From Isoetes taiwanensis (Eukaryota > Streptophyta > Lycopodiopsida > Isoetales > Isoetaceae), in NCBI GenBank assembly GCA_021234155.1, contig JAJEKV010000066.1, positions 5,543,050 to 5,607,049 of the forward strand: a DNA stretch of 64,000 nucleotides, read 5' to 3'. This document shows, in pieces, positions 10,830-24,146 of the stretch (position 1 is its first letter; every line of letters begins with the position of its first letter). A model generated the notes under the pieces. That model worked only from the letters and a program-made list of their open reading frames with translations. It searched no databases and was not told where the DNA came from. Both the position numbers and the translations under genes were made by a program.

Positions 10830-12038
10830 ATGGATTCCGGAGGTCGTAAGGTGAGCTGCGGCCTGCAAGTTTTTTTTTTTCTTTCTATTTCGTTATCCTT
10901 TTCTAATTAATGTGATCTTTGTTGTAGGTATTTGCCAGAACAGAATTTGAATTCGAAAAATTCCAGGGTTTACCCTCTTTCGCGAAAAGTCGAAGCAGAT
11001 CAAGACAGAAGAAGTCCCTGAATCCGACTTCTTATTCGTATGGAAAGTTCCGCTTCATAACAGAAAGATCAATGTGAAGGAGATTAAACACAGCTTTAAG
11101 CAGGAATTATTGGATCTTGTGGCGAAAGTTTATCAAAAGAAGTTGCCGAATAATGAGGTGCGAACTCAATTTGCTCGGGCATTTGCTTGGCAGCATACAG
11201 CAGCTGCATTGGCTCGGAAGAAGGAGTTTAGAGTCAATTGGGCCTCCTTTGCTGCCGATGCCTACCAGGACTCCTTGAAGAAGAAGGCCAAAAGGACACC
11301 TCTGAATACTTTCGACATGAACATACAGAGTGTTCTTGCACAGGTTAAGAAATTGGAGGAAATGAAGTTTGAAGCAGAAGGGAAGCTTTGCAATTTGGAA
11401 AATGATGCTCTTAGGTTAGAGGGCAGCATGGCTACAGCCAAGGCATCTTGCAACAGTTTGGCTGATGCCATAGAAGAAAAAAGGAAGACTAGAATGGACA
11501 TGACATTAACATTTGCTGAAGATCCAGAAATGCAAAGGACTGCAGCTGTTATGAAGTGTGAGGAAGATGTGCTGGTAGGCTTTTTGGACAAGACACTCTC
11601 TTTTATGGGAAAGGACAGATTCAAGAACATAAAAGAACAGATCAAGATGACAAAGAATGATATAAAATCATATGAGCAAGACATGGAATTGTGGCATGCA
11701 AGAGCAGCCCAGATTTCTTCACTGCAGAACAAGAAGGTAAACCCCATTAACATCACAATGGGTATTTACAATTTTTCTTTTAGCTCTGCTAGCACTTATC
11801 AGATATGTGGTTTTTCCTTCAGTGATGAATATGCTATGCATATTGAGCTGAAGTGCACACATAAATTTCATGTTTTTTGTTTTTCTGCTGTGCTTGAGTC
11901 CATGCATTGTATTGTTTCTGGTTGTGGTGAATCTGTGCCACATTCACTTCTCCGAGCTCGCCATGAATCAAGAATATTATTGATGTTGAAGAAGAGGTCC
12001 AAGAAAATGCTGAGAATCGGCGAAGAAGAGCTTCTTGA
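10830..12038 (+). pseudogene. Coiled-coil protein gene of the TIR element
   Basis: A three-exon model fits: 10830-10850 (MDSGGRK), 10928-11736 and 11973-12038, with GT-AG junctions. The last exon reads IIDVEEEVQENAENRRRRAS and stops at 12036-12038. The main exon contains SDFLFVWKVPLHNRKINVK, a helical domain with ARAFAWQHTAAALARKKEF, and a long coiled coil from about 11290 to 11735 with regular heptads of Leu/Met. One frameshift separates the frame entering exon 2 from the frame used after about 10990. Without it, translation from Met 11074 gives about 242 residues. The protein would be soluble and nuclear or cytoplasmic. I do not recognise a named family. Its place inside the inverted repeats, convergent with the transposase-like gene, suggests an accessory protein of the element; that role is inferred. 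Confidence 0.5.
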
Positions 12039-13285
12039 AGTGAACATAATGAAAAGGAAGAAGAATGTTATTATTGACAAGGAGTGCTCAAGAAGCTAAG
12101 GACATTGACCGTAAGTTGTAAGTGCTTTAAAGGTGTTTGTTTCTAGAATGTCTCGTCTCGTTTGTTTTGCATTGAGATTCGAGAATTATAAGTCGTCAAA
12201 AGTCCCAACATTAGAAAATTGCCCAAGTTTAAGAAGTCGAGAATGTAAAGTTACGTGATGAACTCCCGGGCTTGAATACTAAAGGTATGTTATCTAATTG
12301 GAATGATTAAATTGTATTTGAACTCTTCCACAAGATTATTTGTTCTTTTATTAAGATGGCAATCATAGTACTTCAAAAGGTAAGGATGTCTTATTAGATC
12401 TATGGTATTTGCATGTTGAATTTATCCGAACATGAATTCCTTTCTTGGGTGTGCTACCTTCAAGAAAAACTTGATGTCAACCTAGAAGGATGACAAGTTT
12501 TGCAATTTCAATTAAGAAATTCAGTTCAATTGCATTAAGCCCTTAACATTGAAGCCCGGATAGTGTTCAATTGTAAGGTTGTGCTTTAATTGTCGGTTCA
12601 TGCTAGTGAGGTGTCCAATGAGTCGGTGACATAGGTGAAGAAGAAGAAGGAAATGCAGTTGGAGAGGTACTTGGGGAGAGTCAAGAAAGAAAAGAAATGA
12701 TCTCATTGTTTATGAACTTAGAAATTTTGAAAATTATGTAATCTCCGGAAAAACTTCGTGTAATGGAAGAAATTTTGTGTATCTAACCTTTTTTGTATTC
12801 GATAATATATTAAACTTTTGCAATTTTGAGTTTGCAATTTGAGTATTGAATTGCAATTGCAGTTTGAGTTTCTAATTTCAATTGTTGTACTTTAGAAGTT
12901 TCTACTTTGAATTGTTGCAATAAGATAATAAGTTCACAATCATTCATATTTCCTTCTCACTGTCAAGTTTATAATCAAAATTGCATTGCTGTTTTCATGC
13001 TTTTAAATTTACATGCTTTCAAGTTTCATTCACTTGAAGTTTAAGTTCTATGAGTGATTGAATTGTGAGTCAATGTGAATGAATGAATAGTATTTCTTGT
13101 TGTTATTTTCTGGTGTTTTGTTTTTTGCTATTTGCAGGTTTTTTTCTCCAATGTCACCTTGTTTTCTTCCTGTTTTCTGCTTGGTCAATGAGCTGCTTGC
13201 CTCCTGCTTTTTTCCATTCGATTTATTGTCTACACACCCTGACTTTTTTGGTCCTTGCTTCTTTGGTCTTTTCTTGTTCACTAAG
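12039..13285. other. Spacer between convergent genes
   Basis: AT-rich sequence with no convincing frame. It lies between the 3' ends of the plus-strand coiled-coil gene and the minus-strand transposase-like gene, so it probably holds both 3' UTRs. Confidence 0.45.
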
Positions 13286-15640
13286 TTACTTCACTGACTT
13301 CAGTGCTCCTTGCTTCTTTGGTGCTGGCTTACTGCTGCTTGCCTCCTCTTTTCTGCCTCCTGGCTTGCTAACTAACTGTTGCTTGCTCTTTGATTCTGGC
13401 TTACTGTTGCTTGCAACATCACATTGGGCAAGGACAGTAGATTGTGTTTGTAGACTTTCAAGAATGTGTTCATGCACATCAGTTTCCAACTCAAAAATGT
13501 TGCCACCTAAGTCTTTCATGTCAAAATTACATGCCACTACTAAATGGCTGTACACACTACAATCTGGTTCAAACCTAAGAAGTTCATACCTGCTCTATTC
13601 TATATATTTATAAAACTTACCAGTCATAACCACCTCCCTCCTTCCAAACTTTTGGCCCCAAGGATCTTTGTAAGCCTTCTCAATTACATGTTTAACTTCT
13701 GTACATCTCAAGATATAGAAATCCACTTTCTCCTTGTTATCTGCTGGAGCAACCACTGCAAAGTTCTCTCCAACATCTATGATATCTGATTTCCATTCTG
13801 CATCCCCTTCATACACTGGCCCATCTACAGGTTCCTCTTCATCAACACCTGGCCTTAATTCTGAAAAAAAATCCAAGTGCCTATCCCCTGTCTTTGTTCA
13901 TGCATTTCATTGTACTTACCCAACCGGTAGTGGCAAAACCATGAATAATTCATATGTGCAACTTTGGGTGGGATCCTTGCAATTCATCGGTGCGATGCTA
14001 TGGAACTTACTTGACCCACGTAAGTGTTGCACAATCAAACATCCGATCTCTGCAAACTTCATATTTTCCAATTTCCCAAAAATATCATCAAAATAGAAAA
14101 CAAGAAGCTATTTTAGAAAGAACAAAGACTAAATCAGCACCAAATGAGCACCATTACACGGTTCAAGACACTGCATTTCTCGAGAATCTTTGAAGTGTTC
14201 TCTGACGAACATAACAACATCATGAGTGTCTCTTAATGGTTTAGAATTTCTTTTTAACATCTCATGAGTGAGTGCTCTCTTTAGAAACGACACCGGCACC
14301 ATCATGCTCACCTACATAATAAACATGCCCAATAAGTTGGTCTTTGTTCAAACAAGAATATCTAATATTCATTAAGTTTGGTATGTACCTTTTCCATGGT
14401 AAGAACCAAAATAGTTCCAATGGATAGGAATCCCCATATTTTTTATAAAATGCCAAGAAAGAAAAAAGTTCTTGCACCTTTGAATTGGCGTGCACATCCA
14501 TCGGACCATATAACATGATTGTTATATTTAAAACCTTTGTGGCTAGTAGATCAAACATGCTTCTTAAGGCAATGTTGCACAAACAAAGTGTCATGCTCTC
14601 TATCATCTGAAATATAAAAATGTGTCTCTTTGATAATATGTCTTTCAGTGCTACAATCAAATTTCTCGTCCTCAGCCACAACCTCTTCTGGAGTAGCATG
14701 CCTGTATGATATGTGCACCAATATGGTTCATTGGTCATTTCTCCAATGTAAACTTTGAATCTCCTGCTGTATCTTGAATGTGTAGTTCTCAGCAAAGTCA
14801 ATAACTGCCACTATGGTGTCTCTGGGAAAAGTGGCTAAGCACTGCCTAAACTGTGTAGCCTGCCACCTAGCCTCATAGTTATGGGGGATGAACTCTTTCA
14901 AGACTTGCTTGGCATTTGTTAAAACATCTGCTGTTGAAGTTCACTTGTACACAAGCTTCACAACAGGTTTTGGTGTCACTATGAAACCACCTTTGTCATC
15001 AGGTTCATTTAATGATTCATAAACTTGCAAAAGAAAAATAGGTAAGCAATTAACATTTCAAACATAAAAAAGGCATAAAAGACACTCACTGTATCAAAAG
15101 TCTTCCAGTCAATCATGTGCCTTAAACCCCTGCTTAGTTCTTTTGGACACACGGGTAAATTTGATGGGCCACAATTCTGACATGACAATAGCAGGCATTT
15201 CTGGTCATGCCACTCATCTGCAATATCTTTAGTACAAACCAATGACCTCCACATGTCGCTTGTAGATTTATATGTCATATCACGTGCTTGACATATTGGT
15301 CCAGGACCACATACAACACATGTACAAGTGCATTCAGCACCATGGATTTTTGCATCTAACCTTATCTTGTTCAGTGCTTGTCTAACCAAGTCTAGTCTCA
15401 TATGGTACACACAACAACATGTTTCCCTGTCCTTCACTTTCCTCACAAATGGAGGCTTCAATGCATGGAAAGCTGAGAGAGATCTCGAATTTTGGATTTT
15501 CCCTTCTAAACCTTTCATAGAATGCACACTGATGTAAAAAAACAAGGTGCTGCGCACGGAGGGTTGCCCTCCGGTGGCCCGAGAATGTGTTTTCATGTTT
15601 CTTGTTGTTGTTTAAATGCGGCCTTGAACATACCACGTGA
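13286..15640 (-). pseudogene. Transposase-like protein, C-terminal half, decayed
   Basis: Minus-strand blocks read from 15640 down. First is FYERFRRENPKFEIS then, after a frameshift, KPPFVRKVKDRETCCCVYH. A Cys-rich section follows at about 15430-15120 with CTCTCVVCG and CQNCG...CP, likely zinc-binding. The block 14950-14750 contains RWQATQFRQCLATFPRD and VIDFAENYTFKIQQEIQSLH, then a TGA. Next come TPEEVVAEDEKFDC and HDTLFVQHCLKKH, WSDGCARQFKGARTFFF (about 14508-14460), HDGAG (about 14310-14292) and KRALTHEMLKRNSKPLRD. The last blocks, 13876-13600 and 13555-13286, contain FYILRCTEVKHVIEKAYKDP and YSHLVVACNFDMKDLGG and end in a Lys/Ser/Pro-rich basic tail. Asp residues in DFAENY, SDG and DGAG could be a DDE-type catalytic set; this is inference. 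Stops and frameshifts make it a pseudogene. Confidence 0.6.
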
Positions 15641-15879
15641 AGGCATTATTTATTCAGTTATACCAATTGTTAGGTATGAACTACTCATTTGTAACAAAGC
15701 CAATAAATTAGAACGAAATGTATCAACCCCCTTTCTTGTAGAGTTATAAAGTTAAGATAGTGACAAAGGATAGAAGATATAAACGTCTTGAATGCATGAG
15801 GACCTAGAACATAAAGGCTATCAACGTCTCACCCCACCCCACCTCAAGTTGCTTCTTGTATCAGTACAGTTCCTGTATA

Positions 15880-15968
15880 CAACAATTTCATTATAGTTTC
15901 AATTCTGCTGTGTTAGGCATGCATCCTCGTGTTAACACAACAGAATTGAAACTATAATGAAATTGTTG
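15880..15968. repeat. Near-perfect 36-bp-arm hairpin
   Basis: Arms 15880-15915 and 15933-15968 are reverse complements at 35 of 36 positions, with a 17-nt loop. The arm begins CAACAATTTCATTATAGTTT. It could be a small foldback element, a recent inverted duplication or a small-RNA precursor. Strand and transcription are unknown. Confidence 0.8.
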
Positions 15969-17317
<1,349 letters not shown>

Positions 17318-17729
17318 AAACTAATTGTTAGGAAGTAATCCGTTTAAGCACCTGCTCATTGAAGATTTGTTAAACAAAATGCACACCTTTTGTTGAAACA
17401 GGTCAAAGGGGAAAAAAGAACTTTGGACTAGCGAACACTTAAGCAATTTATCCCTTTGACAAGACGATTATTGACATGTCGTTTATTGGAGCATGTCATC
17501 ATGGAGGAGGACAGAATTATGCAGAACATATCTTTACTGCCATTATGGTTGCAGAGAAATAAAACGAAAACAATCCCGCTTTACTATGTAAATGTTTACA
17601 TCACATCTTCAAAATTAATTGGAACAGAAGAAAAGGAAGCAAGTTGAACAAGACAGCAAAAGAGGTTAAATATCTTAGAACCTGTACTCATCTCCAGATG
17701 GGCATCATAAGCTCAAAATAACAACTCCG

Positions 17730-18970
17730 AGCTACCTGATAAGCAAAAATTGTCTCGCATGTTCCCCTTCAGGCTGTTGAACCCAGGCACTATACTTGCT
17801 AAAGTCCATCACCCAGCGCGAACAGATGTTGACAATTGCAGACATAGATCCACAAGTGTTACTCTGACCAATGCAGACAGAGGCTGAACTATGAAAATAT
17901 GGCAACCACTCCATCTCCTCGCAAACAACCTGATACAATTTCATAAACATTAAGAACTTTTAAGTGCTCAACATTTTAAACACATTATAAATTCAAGTGT
18001 TAGCTCTACCTCGATGAACAACTGATAAAATGTTAAGGTAGATAACTGCGGGTAGAACAAAACACTTGCTCCTTCCAAGTATCTGAGATAAAATAATTTG
18101 CTGATAGTCATTCTTCTATGACAAAATGCATGTAATATGTGCACGTGACCAGGCTACTAATACGAGATCACGTAGTAAAGGCAAAATCCATGCCTTAACA
18201 GACTTGCTAAAGATTCTGGTGTCTCAGACACTATAGTTGTTGCCAAAAACGAGCGTGCCTTTCTTCCAAGAGCAGCAAAGAACCCAAATACCGCTAAGTC
18301 ATTTTCAAGTACCTGTATTTTAGTATAACTGTCATGAACCATGAAATAACTTTATGTAGAAAACTGATTTTGTTACCTCAACTCAAGTTTGATCGTACGC
18401 CTAGCAATAAAATCAATTCTCTCCCCACAAACAAGAAGGTTGTCCAATGTAATTTAAAGCATATATACCTTCAAGCCTTCTTTGTTTCCTTTGAGAACTA
18501 CCTTGAGATATAGATCCCGAATTTCCTTCTCCAATCTGAAAACAAAGTATCGTAGCTTTAAATTAAAGAAATTGGCAATCATACCATCAAAGGAAAAATA
18601 AAGAGCATAATGCATGCATCTGAATTTGGGACCATGAGAGCCATAAACAGACATGTAGCCAAACCATAAGATTTAGGAGGTTTTTTGAAACAGGAAGAAA
18701 GGATTTACAGTATTAGTATTCTTTCCCTTTCAATCAGATGGAATGTATCACCTAAGCTCATAAGTGTTAGCAACACAAGACCGTCACCTGGTTACGAATT
18801 TCAGAGTAGTATCTCATTATGCAGCTATGGATCTCTTTCAGATCAAACCCATGTAACAAAACATGGAAGAAAATGATAATTGCAGATGGTAGTTTGTACT
18901 TCGACTGCCACAGCAACACTAGTGGTCTAGAAAGTTCATGAGCTGCCTTAAAGTGGTTGGGTCCCTGAAA
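17730..18970 (-). pseudogene. Exon-like blocks of an unrecognised minus-strand gene
   Basis: Four blocks with protein-like composition follow one another on the minus strand. About 18966-18786, after an acceptor TTTTCAG, contains PNHFKAAHELSRPLVLLWQS and HSCIMRYYSEIRNQ. About 18540-18470 reads RLEKEIRDLYLKVVLKGNKE. About 18315-18190 contains LENDLAVFGFFAALGRKARS. About 17940-17735 contains CEEMEWLPYFHSSA and YSAWVQQPEGEHARQF. They look helical and eukaryotic, with plausible splice signals at some edges. I could not identify the family. They lie inside the inverted-repeat element, between the two halves of the transposase-like gene on the same strand. They may be middle exons of that gene, a third element gene or a captured host-gene fragment. 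Exact splice sites were not settled. Confidence 0.35.
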
Positions 18971-18988
18971 AGACATTATCTTATTTCA

Positions 18989-19018
18989 GAATAGAATAGA
19001 ATAGAATAGAATAGAATA
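18989..19018. repeat. (AGAAT)n pentanucleotide tract
   Basis: About five to six copies of AGAAT just upstream (minus-strand sense) of the first exon-like block. Confidence 0.8.
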
Positions 19019-20224
19019 TGATCGACCTCCCTAAGTTGCACATTTGGCAGATTTTTTGTTCACGTGCCCTGCCCTGCCCTGGTAGAAAATCTAGCATAAT
19101 GTTGCAAATGTCCACAAACAGAATTGAGTTACCTTTAAGAGTCTTCAAAGGCTTCAAATAAATGAACGACATTATGCAAATAACTAATCATGGGGCTTTA
19201 GAACATTAGCCTGGAACATCATATTTCTTCTTATGGCTTATCCACTTCTAATTTGGCATCTGCAACAGATACGTAGACTGTGTAAACCACATTATATCGT
19301 TTCTAAAAATAAATAAAGAAGTTCATGTTTCAAGTTTACCTATTACCGGAGATCTGGTTAATGGCTTTAGCATGAAACCTTAAAAGAAAAAAGATCTGGT
19401 ACTTCACATGTTGCAGTGATTCAAAGCCCAAACCGATTTGTTGCATGCCTCCGCCTTCTGCTAAAGAACTTTGTCAGGCATAGCCGAGCCTGAGCATTTT
19501 CGAGCTTTCATTGTAAGGGGCAGTGACAATATCTTGGCCGTTATAAGACATTAAGCCTACAAAAAACAGAGTCGGCTTGTTGCAAAACATGGCATAGTAG
19601 GTAAAAAAAACTCTCTTGCTGCATCTGGAATCGAAACTAACAGTGTCAGAACGGATCCAAACCTTAAAACAGCATAGCCGGACCATAGTTTTTGGAACAA
19701 ATACTTCTTTCCTTTAGCTTTCTGGCTTCTTGCTATGGCGGAAGGATCTCCTGGGCACCACCACAGAAGCGCTCCATTCTCTACCATTCCCCTTCTTCCC
19801 ATGCCATCAGATTTAGGCCTTCAAATCCAAACACACAGAGCTCATAAAGATTTCTAAACCAACTTCTGATCTGATAGCCATAGTTGAATGCCAGGAATTC
19901 GATCCGAGGGGATAGCGTTTGTGTAGCAGGCTGATAATGGGGCTGGATGACCGACCATTTACAGGCAGCAGCCAGTTTTTAGCAGTCATCAGCATATGCT
20001 AGGTATATGCCAGCATATACTTGAATATGCCCACATACCCACATAAACGAGGGTTTCCCCCCCTAGGGGCAACCCGAAAAATGCAATCAATACCTTTTTA
20101 AGCAATAACAAAGCAACTAGCAAATCAAATCACACACCTCAGTTTCTTCCAAAAAATGTAGAGGATGCAGGTACTTTTTACCTGGGGCTTCCCAAATCTT
20201 TATCACATGCTTCTTGCATGGTGA

Positions 20225-21670
20225 AACTCGAGAGTGAATTGTCCAGAAATCTGTAACTATTGCTTGTTCCTTCCTACTAAGCTTATCAAACCTCTTTTCC
20301 TCTTCAACATTGACCAGGGTCCATCTCCAATTTCAGCTGCTACTCTCCTACGTACTGTTGTTGCCACATACCTTCTATTTAAGTTCAAACATTTGGAAGT
20401 TCCCAAGCAGTTTGTCCCACTGTCAACAGCAAACACTATGGCAGAGTTCCTTGCTCTAAGCACATCTGTGGATCTGTCAAGCTTATGTTTGGACAAGAAA
20501 TTCCTCAAATTATCTACTATCTGAGTCATTGTTGCTACTTCCTTTAATTTTAAAACTTCCCACTCTGGTAACAGCTTAGCAGCACCCTGAAGCACCTCTT
20601 TCCTATCTTTTTCTGAGTTCCTATGACATACCTCATTAGCATAGTTAGCAATCTTCTTAGACAATTGTTGTTTTCTTCTTTTAGTCAATCCATTATGGTT
20701 CGTCATTTCTGACAACGGTTTTTTATACTTGATACTCTCAAATTCTGCATCAGCTTCCCTTGCCCTCTTTCGTGCTCTTTGCTGTTTTCTTTTAAGTGCA
20801 CTGATATTCCTATAGACTGTCAGTAAATCTTCCTTGCAAGAAGTATGCTGATCTGCATGATATGTACAAGTAACACTGATTTAGAATATTATACCAGAAA
20901 GCATGACGTTCAAGAAAAAGCCAACTAACCTGTTTCAAGAGTGCTTTGCACCTGCTCATGTTGGACTTGAAGCTCACATTCTGCACAATGGCAAAGCAAA
21001 AAATAAAAAGAAAATTATGAAGTCTATTCTTCTTCAATATGAATTCAAGCAAACAATAGAAAAGCACTCCATACCAGTAACGGATTGAGTATTTGTATTT
21101 TCTTTTGAAGCACCTACATTATATGCATAATCAACACCAAAATAATGAAGATCATCTTCTGCCCAATTAAAGTCATAAGGTTCATTTCCTTTGAACTGTA
21201 TTTCTGTGGGATCCACTGTTCTATGAACCTCAAAAGCATCTGAAAAGTGAGAATAAAGCAAGCACATTAGAAAAATAGTATAAGACATTAATGAATTGGG
21301 CATGCAAACCTTGCATGCCATGGAGATGAATGTTTCCTTCATATTCTCCAACAATTTCTTCCGAATGCGCATCAGCAGTAGGCCTGTCAAAATGAATTGT
21401 TCCTGCTATGCGAGAACATAACTGCAGAAACTGCTGAGATTATTCTTGAAGATAGTGCAAACTGGATAGCAGATCTTTAGGATCAAAGCTAGAACCAAGC
21501 TTTGAAATGGAAAAAACAAAAGCGCCTTCCCAATCCATCCGAGTTTGAAAACATCTGAAAAGAATCAGAAACCAATTCGAAACAAGAAAAAGGAAACTAA
21601 GGCCGCCAATTCCAAATTCGAAAAAGGAATCAAGCACCAGCATAATCGGGATTGATGACATGGCTAGCAA
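20225..21670 (-). pseudogene. Transposase-like gene, N-terminal exons
   Basis: Minus-strand blocks read from the right end of the inverted-repeat element inward. About 21560-21440: DWEGAFVFSISKLGSSFDP. About 21390-21312: HFDRPTADAHSEEIVGEYEG, ending at a splice-like site. About 21240-21085: DAFEVHRTVDPTEIQFKG and EPYDFNWAEDDLHYFGVDYA. About 20980-20930: CELQVQHEQVQSTLET. About 20860-20250: a long basic exon with KRKQQRARKRAREADAEFES, a helical region (VLQGAAKLLPEWEVLKLKEV) and RKRG. The basic, coiled-coil character suits DNA binding or dimerisation, but no named domain was recognised. It is linked to the block at 13286-15640 by strand, order and shared inverted repeats; continuity across 15.6-20.2 kb is not proven. 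Confidence 0.4.
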
Positions 21671-21843
21671 ATCGACTGCACCTCAGCAAGAAATTGATGA
21701 TCAACCGCTCCGGAAGCTCGGATCCATGGCGGGTGAAAATTTGGCGGGTGAGGGAAATTGGATGAAGGGCATGTGAAGGGCAGTAGAAGGGTAATCAGCA
21801 CCCGATCAGCACCCCATGTCGCGACATCATGTGACGTGCTCAA

Positions 21844-21870
21844 TTGTACACCTCGATTAAAAAAACACCC
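21844..21870 (-). repeat. Right terminal inverted repeat
   Basis: 27 bp, reverse complement of 10459-10485 with one mismatch. CGTC follows at 21871-21874, matching the four bases before the left end. Confidence 0.7.
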
Positions 21871-21874
21871 CGTC

Positions 21875-22729
21875 TAAGTTTCTACATAATAGCTCTTTTT
21901 GTTTGTCATCAGCTTAATTGTTGTATAGCTCTTGGAACTTCAATTGACATGTAACGGCCCTAGAGGAACTCTTGCTAGAGAACAAAAAATCACATAGAGG
22001 ACATCCTAAGAGAAAGGGAGGAAAAAATGTATTTTCAAGGCATTCACTCTGAGTCCATACTCTATAGCCCGAAACATATATTACATAGCATTCAATCAGC
22101 TAGTTAAGTTTGGTATTTAGAAAAGAAGCAAGATTTTAACTTGGAAAGAGAATATCTTTCTATTGGTAAAGCTTTCAATATCGTAGCAAAGCAGATTGAG
22201 CCAGTAAATGAATGAGGTTTTCAATTTCTATTAGCGTAATAGGTTGAGAGCTTGTTGAAGTTTGAACATAAGCCTCCTTTCTTGGTCATCTAGATCATTT
22301 AGGCTCATTCTCAAATAAAACAAAGCAAAGCAAAGCAAAACAATTCAAAACAAAACAAAAATAAACAAACAAACAATGCGAAGATTCTAGTTAGTAGTTT
22401 ATCCAGAATGTTAGCTAGGGTTGAAGTGAAAAAACGTTTGACTAGTTCTTGTGTTTGTGTGTCCGCATACAAAGCTGCTATTTCAATGACAAAAGACAGT
22501 AATTTCTACTATATTATAATGTTTTGATGTGGATTTAGCCCTAATTTGAATGACCACGATTCGATTGCCCTAATTAGACGATGGAGATTTAGAGAAAAGG
22601 ACAATGAGGAGATTTACAGAAAAGGGCGACCATTTTTGTTGCCTACCAAAGCTTACGATGGTAGAGCAGAGAAGGGATGATTAGAGAAGCGGTGATGCAA
22701 CCAGGGAAATCCATCGCTACGAGTACGTT
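21875..22729. other. Spacer with A-rich simple repeat
   Basis: No gene seen. At about 22313-22377 there is a cluster of AAAGC/AAAAC repeats. The rest is AT-rich spacer. Confidence 0.5.
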
Positions 22730-23011
22730 ATGAAGGAAGTTAGGACAGTGGTCCTTTTTATGAGCGTCTTAGCTTCAACGGCTTCCTTTCTCAGTGTCGG
22801 ACATGCCGCCATAATCGCGCAAGATGTTTTGAGGTCGTGGAGTTGCAACAATGGTGGAACAGTGGACGTTTTAAGTGTAGGTGCAGGTAAGGATGTGCCA
22901 GAATTTGAACCAAAATTTGAATACACCCCCAGTCCGTGGCTCACCCTCATAGCTTTGCCACCATATTCTAGAACCGATCTTAAATGGCTGGTATCGTGCA
23001 AAAAGCAGTAG
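22730..23011 (+). CDS. Small putative secreted protein, 93 residues
   Basis: The ORF starts MKEVRTVVLFMSVLASTASF and then SVGHA, a classic signal peptide (basic start, hydrophobic core, small residues before a likely cleavage at about residue 26). The mature part is about 67 residues with two Cys (SWSCNNGG and LVSCKKQ) and several Pro and Trp. No family was recognised. It could instead be the first exon of a longer secreted protein, because a donor-like GTATGTGG lies shortly after the stop. There is no upstream promoter evidence and no second copy in the window. Confidence 0.3.
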   Translation: MKEVRTVVLFMSVLASTASFLSVGHAAIIAQDVLRSWSCNNGGTVDVLSVGAGKDVPEFEPKFEYTPSPWLTLIALPPYSRTDLKWLVSCKKQ

Positions 23012-23597
23012 AATCTCGTCTTTAAGGTATGTGGATTTTGTAAATGTAGGTTTTAAAAAGGCTTCTGCCATTACCTGGAAAGGTAATTTTTTAGTTTTGT
23101 AGATCAAATGTATTAACACAACCTTTACAGTTGCTAGAATTCATGAATTGCTTACCTCTTTCAAATTTCATAGCAACTGCTCCCAAACTCTCCAAATCCA
23201 CAATCTTCCCTTTGATTGGACTAGATTATTGTAGGTTTTATGCTTATTAGAGCTTTATGTTTTTTTCATGCAGGATATAGCAGATTTTGAACCATGAAGA
23301 CCTTTGTCTTTGCATACATGTTTTAGAGATGAAGCTTTTATGAGATAAGGCCCTCGTGTCAGATTTTGCTGCAAAGTGTTTCATCCAAATTTGGGCTTGA
23401 ATGAGAATAAAGCACTCTCAAAGCTTCACGATTCCATATTTTCTAGGAGTCAAAGATAGGCAACATATTGCATTTTTGTTCTGAAGGTATTCCTACTTTC
23501 ATTGGCCACATATTGTTGAAGTAGGAAATATGCAAATTTTATTTAGCATGTAATTGTTTTCTATGTTTTAATCGTTTATTATTTATTTCTACAAGTT

Positions 23598-23751
23598 GAC
23601 GTGAGCAATTTTGCGCGACAAAACGACATTGGAAAATCATCTTGCAACATTTGTGCATTTGGTTCTATGTCGTTGACATTAGCAATCCTGCTTGGCAAAA
23701 CGATGCTAAAAAATCACCTTGCAACAGCCATGCAGATGGTTCTATGATGCT
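23598..23751. repeat. Diverged 77-bp tandem duplication
   Basis: Two copies, starting at 23598 and 23675, share GAC-rich starts, the core CAAAACGA, ATC(A/T)CCTTGCAACA-like blocks and the end GGTTCTATG. No coding role is visible. Confidence 0.6.
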
Positions 23752-24146
23752 TAGTGTTGTAATGTAAGTCTTAGCCCAACGGAACTCCATAACTTAATCT
23801 GTAATACAAGGGAGGGAAAGGGATATGTTATCCACACAACGACAACAAGAAGAATAGTGTATCTCTCTACCTTGATCTTCTAAGTACAAACAGGGTAATC
23901 TTCCAAGTGCAAAGAGGGTACTTTACTTCAACATGAAGGAATATCATCGTTATTATTTTGTCAGAGGTTAAAGATTGGAGCAACAAGAAAGAGATTACGT
24001 TATGTTTTATAAAAACTATTCTAAAATTCCAAGTTAAAGTCTTAGAGATTTTTATTGATGAAGGAAGGAATACTGAGCTAAAACCAATCTCTTAGGGCGT
24101 CTCATCATTCCCTTGAGCATCATTTATAGACCTAGGCCTCTCCCCA

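Noticed and set aside
13083-13613. 176-residue plus-strand Cys/Phe/Leu-rich ORF
   Set aside because: Hydrophobic shadow opposite the Lys/Ser-rich end of the minus-strand transposase-like gene.
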